DNA of 5,092 bases from Flavobacterium sp. (GTDB taxonomy: Bacteria; Bacteroidota; Bacteroidia; Flavobacteriales; Flavobacteriaceae): contig JAUXNR010000895.1 of the NCBI GenBank assembly GCA_030682755.1, forward strand, positions 1-5,092, given 5' to 3'. The notes under the pieces are model-generated. The model had not been told where the DNA came from. It did no database searches and saw only the letters and a list, made by a program, of their open reading frames with translations. The position numbers were made by a program, and so were the translations under genes. Every line of letters begins with the position of its first letter. Positions within the stretch are counted from its first letter, which is position 1. This document shows, piece after piece, positions 1 to 5,060 of this stretch.

Positions 1-1685
1 CCGAAATGGTTTCCAGAAACAGGAATTGGTTCTGTTGGAATTATTTCAGGTAATTCTTCTTTAATTGGTTTTAAAGTTAAAATACCTGTAATTTCTTGAT
101 TTATGACGATGTTGTTGAGTTGCAAAACGGATTCCCTGCCATTAAAGAAGAAAATATTTAATGTTAAGCTACTAATTGTCTTGAATTTGTTTATCAATAA
201 CTGGGGAAATGTCAGTGTATTGTTAATTACATTAAGGTTACTGAAATCTTCGTTTTGAATTCCCAAGTTTGTTTGGGCTACAAGAGTTGCATAGCTAATA
301 TTCCAAGATGAATTTTCTAATTGAATTTGAAATGTTACATAGCCTGCATTGGTCTGATTTAGAAAAATAGAACGTGGTTTAGTTGCTTTAAGAACATAAG
401 ATAAATGAACAAATGAAGAAGACGCAAAATTATTTTCGGAAACAGGAATATACACGTTTCCAATATTTGCATATTCTAATTGAGGCAAAGTACTGACAGA
501 TAAAACTCTTTGGTTTAAAGATTGGCTTTTTGTATCAATCTCTTCATATATTTCCGTGAAACTGTCGTATGTTATCGAAACAACAGAACTGTCAATTTGA
601 ATTTCGTCATCAGAAATTATCGAGATTTCAGCTTTTTCATAGTCAATAGGTTTGTTTATTATAGAGGAAGCATTAGTGAAATTTTCTAAAAATAAAGCAA
701 AAGATTCTACTGAAAGGTTAGGGTATAAATCAGTCCAGTTTAGAGTTTTTTTATATTCGTACTCAAAAGGAGGATACTCGTATCGTTGTAAAGTTTCATA
801 CGCTTCTCTTATTTCTTCTTCGGGAGCTTTATTTTCTTCTAATTCTCGAATAATATCTAACTGATTTTGATATAGAACGATATTTTCAGCATTTTCTCTT
901 TTATAATTTGCATAAGCAGTTTGGTAATCTCTGTCAACACTCCTGCCTGCTCTGTTTTCGATAGTTTTTAATTCATTTTTTAATTCATTAAAATTTTCTC
1001 TGTCAAGAATTTGATTGTATAAACTTTCCTGCTTCGATAAGTTTGGTTGTAATAGTTGGCTACTACTTTTTCTTGATTTTACTAAATCAGAAGTTCTTTT
1101 TAAAGAAACATCAATTTCTTCTTGAAATAAAAATTCAGGCAAAATGACTTTTGCTTGATGAGCAGTTGTGATAAAATCATTTCCATTTATTCTTTTCAAT
1201 TCTTCATCAGAACCAAGAGTTTGTACATACCCGATATGAAATGCTTTGAGGATATGAATAATGGACTCTTTAATGTAAAAATTGTTTTGGGTGATATACT
1301 GATAAATTAAGTTATCCCAAATTGTTTGTAAAGTATCTTTGTCTGATTTTAGATTTGTATAAAAGTTTTTAGCATCTGCTAAATCTTTTTCGGAAATTTT
1401 ATCTTCTAAATTCAGGTATTTTCCTATTTTTAATAAGCCAGTAAGGTTTTCATTTCTTGTTAATTCTTCCAATGTTTTTATTGCGTTTTCGGAAAATGAA
1501 TTTGCAAGATTGATTAAAGCACTTAATCTATTGTCTTTTGTATTAGACGTTACTTGGTCAAAATATCCATCAAGCAATGATGGTCTATAAATAAATTTTA
1601 AATTTTTTTCATTATTTTCTGAAAGATTTGGGTTTCTTAAACTTACAAATCTGAATAAGGTCTGTGGGCTGTTTTCTGTTGACAT
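1..1685 (-). CDS. Large protein of unknown function, 3' end outside window
   Basis: Open reading frame of 561 complete codons from an ATG at 1685, running off the left edge without a stop; the missing part is the C-terminus. I do not recognise the family. The product begins MSTENSPQTLFRFVSLRNPN with no signal peptide or membrane segment, so it is probably cytoplasmic or exported by a non-Sec route. Residues about 50-210 look all-helical. Residues about 215-302 are rich in E, K, N and Q with heptad-like hydrophobics and probably form a coiled coil. Residues about 365-540 look beta-rich, with alternating hydrophobics (ISIISDDEIQI, YVTFQIQLE, SLTLNIFFF). Residues about 539-557 form a Pro/Glu linker (PIKEELPEIIPTEPIP), suggesting another domain beyond the edge. 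Upstream it is separated from the surface module by the palindromic element at 1760-1896. The ATG is the first of the frame with this composition; there is no Shine-Dalgarno, as expected for Bacteroidota. The reading frame is certain; function is not inferable. Confidence 0.85.
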   Translation of the reverse strand, partial: MSTENSPQTLFRFVSLRNPNLSENNEKNLKFIYRPSLLDGYFDQVTSNTKDNRLSALINLANSFSENAIKTLEELTRNENLTGLLKIGKYLNLEDKISEKDLADAKNFYTNLKSDKDTLQTIWDNLIYQYITQNNFYIKESIIHILKAFHIGYVQTLGSDEELKRINGNDFITTAHQAKVILPEFLFQEEIDVSLKRTSDLVKSRKSSSQLLQPNLSKQESLYNQILDRENFNELKNELKTIENRAGRSVDRDYQTAYANYKRENAENIVLYQNQLDIIRELEENKAPEEEIREAYETLQRYEYPPFEYEYKKTLNWTDLYPNLSVESFALFLENFTNASSIINKPIDYEKAEISIISDDEIQIDSSVVSITYDSFTEIYEEIDTKSQSLNQRVLSVSTLPQLEYANIGNVYIPVSENNFASSSFVHLSYVLKATKPRSIFLNQTNAGYVTFQIQLENSSWNISYATLVAQTNLGIQNEDFSNLNVINNTLTFPQLLINKFKTISSLTLNIFFFNGRESVLQLNNIVINQEITGILTLKPIKEELPEIIPTEPIPVSGNHF

Positions 1686-1705
1686 AAGGATAGAATTTTA
1701 AAATA

Positions 1706-1713
1706 AAAAGATA
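1706..1713 (-). promoter_or_regulatory. Possible -7 box of the large unknown gene
   Basis: On the minus strand this reads TATCTTTT, seven of eight positions of the Bacteroidota -7 consensus TAnnTTTG, and lies 20 bases before the ATG at 1685. No convincing -33 TTG is seen at 19-21 bases upstream. AT-rich DNA produces such matches by chance, so this is a weak call. Confidence 0.25.
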
Positions 1714-1759
1714 ACGAAATTATTTGAATTTTATTGTGCGGTATCTTTGGTTTAAGCTT

Positions 1760-1896
1760 GCAGAGAACGTTTTGCCACTTTGCGTAGTTGCGGAATTTGA
1801 ACCCGATACTTTTGAGTTGTCACTGATTTTTATTCTAAGCCTAAACTTCGAATTTATAACTGACCCCGCAATTACGCAAAATGGCTGTTGTACAAC
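1760..1896 (-). repeat. 137-bp attC-like imperfect palindrome, element 1
   Basis: Read on the minus strand, it opens with the perfect 10-bp palindrome GTTGTACAAC (1896-1887), one base after the TAA stop of the beta-barrel gene. Next come two long arms, 1866-1885 and 1774-1793, which pair over 20 bases as GCCAYTTTGCGTARTTGCGG with two differences. An inner pair AATTTGAA/TTCGAATT follows with one difference, then a non-palindromic centre. It closes at GTTCTCTGC (1768-1760). The architecture and length equal those of the element at 3940-4076, in opposite orientation. It could be a recombination site, a dispersed intergenic repeat or a transcript-end structure. The loop of over 70 bases and lack of a U-tract argue against a simple terminator. 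The borders are drawn from similarity between the copies. No gene lies between 1686 and 1897; the plus-strand reading frame across it is an artefact of the palindrome. Confidence 0.7.
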
Positions 1897-1897
1897 G

Positions 1898-2713
1898 TTA
1901 TTTTTTGGATTTCTTTTGTAGCCAACCTTTTTTTGGAGAAATGTTCAAACTTAAACCATAAAAATTTCCATCGATAGTAAAATCGCCTTCAACATCTGCA
2001 CTATTCTCTAAATCATAAATAAAATATCTGCCAGTTGCAGGATATTGAAGCAGATTTCTATTGTAAAAAGCTTCAAGTTGAATTAAAGCAAATTTTGTTT
2101 TGTAATTTACTCCAAAAGATATTTCACCAGAAAATGTTATCTGTTCCTGATTAGTAATTGCATTAAAAATTTTTCTGCCTTCAGTTTCAGATGTTACAAA
2201 AACCTCAGAAGTTGTTTCTCCACCTCCTGTGAAGAGATTTAAATTTAAACCGCCACCAACAACAAAATTTAATTTGTCATTTATTTTATAAAAATATTCA
2301 GCTTTAATTGGAATGCTGAAAATAAAAGCATTAGTTGGATTAATACCTGACAAGCTGTAACCAGTACCATAACCAATATCTTCATCATTTACATTAAGGG
2401 TAAAGAGCGGATTAAACTCTTTAGCAATTATTCCTGTTTTAAAGTTGAAATTATTTTTTTGAGCAAAATTGAAATAAATACCAAATTGTAAAGAACCAGA
2501 ATCATCAAAAGTAATTGAAGGATAGCTAGAACCATTTGTATTAGCACTATAAAACCCAGTAATTCTTGATGGTTGTAAAACAAAACTTAATTTTGAATAA
2601 TCTTCGTGATATATTTTTTCGGCTTCTTGAGAATAAGTATTCAAAAAAAGGAATGTAGCAAGTAAAATACTTGCTACATTTTTTAAATTACTGTTGATTA
2701 TCATAAAAATCAT
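1898..2713 (-). CDS. Outer-membrane beta-barrel protein (predicted), partner of the upstream lipoprotein
   Basis: The 271-residue product has a signal peptide at residues 1 to about 28 (short charged start, LLATFLFLN core, cut near YS-Q). The mature part alternates polar and hydrophobic residues throughout. Candidate membrane strands include FGIYFNFAQ, FNFKTGIIAK, FIFSIPIKAEYFYKI, LNFVVGGGLNLNLF, ITFSGEISFGVNY and a last strand FYGLSLNIS, each with aromatics near the ends. A basic tail (KKGWLQKKSKK) follows. This is the pattern of small outer-membrane barrels common in Bacteroidota (PorT/OmpW-like size class), but I see no signature fixing a subfamily or a cargo. The ATG at 2713 overlaps the lipoprotein gene by 26 bases; an in-frame ATG at 2704 (residue 4) would also give a complete signal peptide. 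The overlap implies translational coupling and a shared role at the cell surface. The stop codon lies one base from the palindromic element at 1896. Confidence 0.8.
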   Translation of the reverse strand: MIFMIINSNLKNVASILLATFLFLNTYSQEAEKIYHEDYSKLSFVLQPSRITGFYSANTNGSSYPSITFDDSGSLQFGIYFNFAQKNNFNFKTGIIAKEFNPLFTLNVNDEDIGYGTGYSLSGINPTNAFIFSIPIKAEYFYKINDKLNFVVGGGLNLNLFTGGGETTSEVFVTSETEGRKIFNAITNQEQITFSGEISFGVNYKTKFALIQLEAFYNRNLLQYPATGRYFIYDLENSADVEGDFTIDGNFYGLSLNISPKKGWLQKKSKK

Positions 2714-3818
2714 GATTTACAATCAAAACTTGACCTTGTTTATGGAGTGCATAAACTGAATTGTTTTTTATGGTTAACCATCTACGTTCAGGGTCAATGC
2801 CAACATATTGAGGAATTGAGTGTTTTACTTTAACTCTTCTTCTTCTTTTTTCTTTGTGTTTAAGAACATCTATATCTTGACCACATTTGATAAAACAATC
2901 ACCAGGATTTGAATTAATTTGAGCATTTATACCAGCAGTAATCCACGTTCTTCTTGCTCTCCATTTCCCATTTTTCTTTTTGTACCCTTTTGTTTTAGCT
3001 TTAATTTTGCTATCTCCAATTCCTGTTTCTCTCCTAAGTTTGTCTATTTGTTTAACTCTTGTATTATTAGGTCCATAAATATAACCTTTGTTTGTTACAC
3101 GGTCTTTACAAGCCGAACTACCAGTTTCCTCGTATCTCGGTTTTACAACGACAACATTAGGATTGTTAGTTGGAATAATACCTTGACTAACTTGGGAAAT
3201 TGCTTGAGAGTCATTGTTATGAACTTCAATCCAGTTACCTTCATCGTCAATAAATTTGTAGTAAACATAACCACGTTCTTTACTTCCGATGATTACTTCT
3301 GCATTTTGACTTAACAGAGTTCTTTCGGTTTCGTCATCAATAAAATGGTTGTCTGGGTCAGCATTTATGTCCCATTGTCCGTCGCCTTGTTGGTCTAACC
3401 AATCATTTTCCAATGATTCAATTTTACGTCTTAATGAGCAGAAAGCTAAATCCTCTTCAAATTTTCTTAAAACATTATCCTCGTCAAATCCTGCTGCATC
3501 AGCTAATGCGTCATATTCGTCATCAGTGATGTTGTTAGGAACAGTTGCGTCGAACGAATCGCAATCGTTTTCAATCATTTGGTCAAGAACTTCAATTGTT
3601 TCCCAGTATTTTTCCCAAGTTGGAAAAATTAAAATGTTGTTTTCACAATCAACACCATTGTTGATTTGAGTAGACTCAATGTAACTAAACATTGAGCTTT
3701 GCCTTTGCATTAATGAATTGTCATTTTGTGCATTTTGTTCTTGCGATAAATCTGGGTTATCACAAGAAACAACAACCAATCCTAAAAGGATTGAAAAGTT
3801 TAAAAGAATTCTCTTCAT
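2688..3818 (-). CDS. Lipoprotein of unknown function with acidic N-half and basic C-half
   Basis: The 376-residue product starts MKRILLNFSILLGLVVVSCD, a lipoprotein signal with lipobox VVSC and lipidated Cys19. Asp20 and acids nearby are compatible with either inner-leaflet retention or surface export. Residues 20-200 carry 44 acidic against 11 basic side chains. Residues 225-346 carry 33 basic against 12 acidic, including KRRRR at 324-328 and KKK at 280-282. Other cysteines are C58, C86, C127, C237, C308 and C312, with CFIKC at the end of the basic part. Residues 142-154 (DQQGDGQWD...D) faintly resemble a calcium loop. Residues about 347-370 look like two beta strands. I do not recognise a family; similar long secreted hypotheticals with an N-terminal lipobox are common in Bacteroidota. 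It is the first gene of a two-gene unit with the overlapping beta-barrel gene. The ATG at 3818 is chosen because the lipobox follows at the right distance. Confidence 0.85.
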   Translation of the reverse strand: MKRILLNFSILLGLVVVSCDNPDLSQEQNAQNDNSLMQRQSSMFSYIESTQINNGVDCENNILIFPTWEKYWETIEVLDQMIENDCDSFDATVPNNITDDEYDALADAAGFDEDNVLRKFEEDLAFCSLRRKIESLENDWLDQQGDGQWDINADPDNHFIDDETERTLLSQNAEVIIGSKERGYVYYKFIDDEGNWIEVHNNDSQAISQVSQGIIPTNNPNVVVVKPRYEETGSSACKDRVTNKGYIYGPNNTRVKQIDKLRRETGIGDSKIKAKTKGYKKKNGKWRARRTWITAGINAQINSNPGDCFIKCGQDIDVLKHKEKRRRRVKVKHSIPQYVGIDPERRWLTIKNNSVYALHKQGQVLIVNHDFYDNQQ

Positions 3819-3939
3819 AATTGTTAATTAATTGATTAATAGAAAAATGTTAAATTTTAATTAAAACGTAATTTCTTACGTGTTATTGTTTTCATTTGGG
3901 TTGTCAGCCCATTTTTTTGACGAAACGTTGGTTTATAAT
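3819..3939 (-). other. Leader region of the surface operon
   Basis: These 121 bases lie between the palindromic element at 3940 and the lipoprotein ATG. They are strongly AT-rich next to the gene and contain no open reading frame with coding character. The only organised feature is the inverted repeat at 3863-3884. A short TGGGT/GCCCA hairpin with a T-tract (3897-3918) lies on the plus strand, but no plus-strand gene precedes it. Confidence 0.5.
3863..3884 (-). promoter_or_regulatory. Operator-like inverted repeat overlapping a possible -7 box
   Basis: The core is ACGTAA-TTTC-TTACGT (3866-3881), perfect over six bases per arm. It extends to nine bases per arm with one mismatch. On the minus strand, 3870-3863 reads TACGTTTT, close to the Bacteroidota -7 consensus TAnnTTTG, so a protein bound here would cover the promoter. 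No clear -33 TTG is visible. It lies 45-66 bases before the lipoprotein ATG. A small hairpin in the leader is the alternative reading. Confidence 0.35.
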
Positions 3940-4076
3940 GTTGTACAACGGTTTCGGGCTTTGCGTTCGGGCGGGTTTTGGAGCACAAAACTGTCAACCA
4001 GCACCGAACTTGAATAAAAGCACAAAGCTCCAAGTTTGCACATCACCCCGCCTGACGCAAAACCCGTGTTATGCGG
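3940..4076 (+). repeat. 137-bp attC-like imperfect palindrome, element 2
   Basis: The element opens with the perfect palindrome GTTGTACAAC (3940-3949) and closes with GTTATGCGG (4068-4076). Stems seen in between are CGGGcTTTGCGT (3955-3966) pairing with ACGCAAAaCCCG (4055-4066) with one mismatch; GGCGGG (3970-3975) with CCCGCC (4047-4052); and TTGGAGC (3978-3984) with GCTCCAA (4027-4033). A direct AGCACAAA repeat (3982-3989 and 4019-4026) sits inside the last stem. Ends, the TTTGCGT/ACGCAAA block and total length match the element at 1760-1896, which is inverted relative to this one. It separates the metal module from the surface module. The candidate core boxes GTACAAC and GTTATGC each miss the integron RYYYAAC/GTTRRRY consensus at one position. 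It may be a recombination site, a dispersed repeat or a transcript-end structure. Confidence 0.75.
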
Positions 4077-4108
4077 TCGGCTTTCTATTTCGGTCAGTTG
4101 TTTCATTG

Positions 4109-4318
4109 TCAATTACAGCAACTTGTTCCTGCCTGAATAGGTGGACATTTTACTGTCCCGTAGCTACAATAAACGCAACAGTCGCCTTGTTTTGGCTTTA
4201 AAACTTTCTTGCAATTTTCACACTCGTAAAAGTATTGGCAAGCGTCTGTCGGCATAGTTTCTTCTTTCTTATGTCCGCAGTCGGGGCAAGTGATTGTTGA
4301 TTGTAGTATTATGTTCAT
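4109..4318 (-). CDS. GDCCVxC-domain small cysteine-rich protein
   Basis: The 69-residue product has 11 cysteines. An N-terminal CPDC (11-14) with CENC (33-36) resembles a zinc-ribbon-like metal knuckle. The signature GDCCVYC (45-51) follows, then SYGTVKCPPIQ and a terminal CC (67-68). The GDCCVxC motif defines a small family in which some members are known to carry selenocysteine; here every position is an ordinary cysteine. There is no signal peptide, so it is probably cytoplasmic. The ATG overlaps the stop of merTP in an ATGA tetranucleotide, so the two are translationally coupled. This suggests it accepts or buffers the metal brought in by MerTP, which is an inference from context rather than a tested role. 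The stop lies 32 bases from the palindromic element ending at 4076. The family call is firm because of the exact signature and neighbour; the biochemical role is open. Confidence 0.88.
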   Translation of the reverse strand: MNIILQSTITCPDCGHKKEETMPTDACQYFYECENCKKVLKPKQGDCCVYCSYGTVKCPPIQAGTSCCN

Positions 4319-4917
4319 TTTATTTCTTTCTTGTCGGTTACTGAATAGCCTGTTTTTGCAATGGCTTTTTCTATTTCTTGAATGTCGGTTTTGGTCTTGT
4401 CAAACTCCACAATTGCGTTTCCGTTTTCGTATGAAACAGTCGTGTTAATTATTCCTGTCAATTTATTCACTTCGTGGTTTACGTGTTCTTCGCAACCTGT
4501 GCAAGTCATTCCGTTAATTGTAAATTCCGCAGTCTGAATGTTCGCTTGTTCGGTTACAATTGTTTGTTTCTCTGTCTTAGGGAAAAAGATATGTGCATAG
4601 GTCGGAAACGCAAGCATTAGTCCTGCAAAAACTGTCACGATACCTAAAAATTTCTTTGTCTGAATGAATGGTGTTTTTTCGGTCGTGTCGCAGTTGCAGT
4701 CCACTTGTTTCTGCGGTTTTAGTTTCTGATACCAAGCAAATCCAAGCACCAAAACTGTCAAGCCGATTAAATACGGTCTTAATGGGTCAAGCCACGAAAA
4801 AGTCGAAGCAAGTCCACTTGTCCCCGCCAACAAAGTCAAAACAGGTGTAATACAGCAAAGTGAAGCTGAAATTGCTGTCAAAAGTCCAAGTCCTGCGAGT
4901 TTATTTTCTGATTTCAT
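4315..4917 (-). CDS. merTP: Mercuric transport protein MerTP (MerT-MerP fusion)
   Basis: The 200-residue inner-membrane protein combines a MerT-like transporter with a MerP-like metal-binding domain. Helix 1 (about 8-30) contains the vicinal pair C21-C22 in SLCCITP, the MerT metal relay. Helix 2 spans about 46-63. The following loop has C74 and C76 (CNC), matching the cytosolic cysteine pair of MerT. Helix 3 spans about 89-108. Residues about 129-195 form an HMA domain with GMTCTGC (136-142; C139 and C142), placed in the periplasm by a three-helix topology with a cytosolic N-terminus. The expected role is to capture Hg(II) outside and hand it through the membrane. The gene is complete and of normal length for this fused type. 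It overlaps the GDCCVxC gene by four bases. No mercuric reductase, merR or arsR gene is visible; the upstream side is cut by an insertion sequence after about 50 bases. Other thiophilic metals remain possible substrates. Confidence 0.92.
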   Translation of the reverse strand: MKSENKLAGLGLLTAISASLCCITPVLTLLAGTSGLASTFSWLDPLRPYLIGLTVLVLGFAWYQKLKPQKQVDCNCDTTEKTPFIQTKKFLGIVTVFAGLMLAFPTYAHIFFPKTEKQTIVTEQANIQTAEFTINGMTCTGCEEHVNHEVNKLTGIINTTVSYENGNAIVEFDKTKTDIQEIEKAIAKTGYSVTDKKEIK

Positions 4918-4958
4918 TTTCTATCTATCTGTTTGTTTCGGTGTCGTCTTCTAAGCTG

Positions 4959-4967
4959 CCGCATAAC
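4959..4967 (-). repeat. Remnant tip of a third palindromic element
   Basis: CCGCATAAC on the plus strand is the exact inverse of GTTATGCGG at 4068-4076, the closing end of element 2. The two copies face each other around the merTP-GDCCVxC module, about 880 bases apart. Nothing resembling the TTTGCGT or GC-rich stems follows to the right. Within a few bases the sequence changes to what looks like the end of an insertion sequence, so the rest of this element was probably displaced by the insertion. A nine-base match alone could be chance; its position at the module edge makes it more credible. Confidence 0.45.
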
Positions 4968-5001
4968 GTCAGACTGTGAAAAAACCTCACAATCCCATTA
5001 A

Positions 5002-5009
5002 CAAATATA
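5002..5009 (-). promoter_or_regulatory. Possible outward -7 box reading from the insertion sequence into merTP
   Basis: On the minus strand this reads TATATTTG, an exact match to the Bacteroidota -7 consensus TAnnTTTG, 84 bases upstream of the merTP ATG. No clear TTG stands at the -33 distance; the segment there is a run of T. If functional, the start of transcription would lie inside the insertion-sequence end, so the metal module would now be driven by the inserted element. Confidence 0.35.
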
Positions 5010-5036
5010 CTAAAAAACTTGTAAGAAAAATTGAAT

Positions 5037-5060
5037 TGTTGTATTTTTAAACATGCAACA
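5037..5060. promoter_or_regulatory. 24-bp near-perfect palindrome over the transposase start
   Basis: The two 12-base halves are reverse complements at 10 of 12 positions. The outer arms are TGTTG and CAACA and the centre is TTTAAA-like. It covers the ATG at 5053 and lies upstream of the outward -7 box at 5002-5009. It could be a binding site for a repressor or for the transposase, or an mRNA hairpin hiding the transposase start, which would limit transposition. The palindrome is directly visible; the role is inferred. Confidence 0.4.

Noticed and set aside
652..864. Plus-strand frame of 70 codons
   Set aside because: Antisense shadow of the large minus-strand gene, which is open throughout.
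1724..1921. Plus-strand open frame of 65 codons
   Set aside because: It runs across the palindromic element and into the end of the barrel gene on the other strand. The composition is not protein-like and no promoter or partner is evident.
3350..3395. EF-hand or dockerin-like calcium loop in the lipoprotein (residues 142-154)
   Set aside because: Asp/Gly spacing fits only partly and the position-12 acid is missing; too weak for a domain call.
2919..3669. Two plus-strand open frames (131 and 106 codons) inside the lipoprotein gene
   Set aside because: Both are antisense shadows of a gene with a clear lipobox and biased codon use.
3896..3918. Intrinsic terminator on the plus strand (TGGGT/GCCCA plus T-tract)
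   Set aside because: The stem is only five pairs including a wobble, and no plus-strand transcript would end there.
1760..4076. Genuine integron cassette array
   Set aside because: No integrase gene is in the window, the elements are not in the same orientation, and the core boxes deviate from RYYYAAC/GTTRRRY, especially in element 1. I keep only the term attC-like.
3896..4201. Plus-strand open frame of 101 codons
   Set aside because: It spans the second palindromic element and overlaps the GDCCVxC gene antisense; it is explained by the palindrome's low stop density.
4668..4850. Plus-strand frame of 60 codons
   Set aside because: Antisense shadow of merTP, whose identity is secure.
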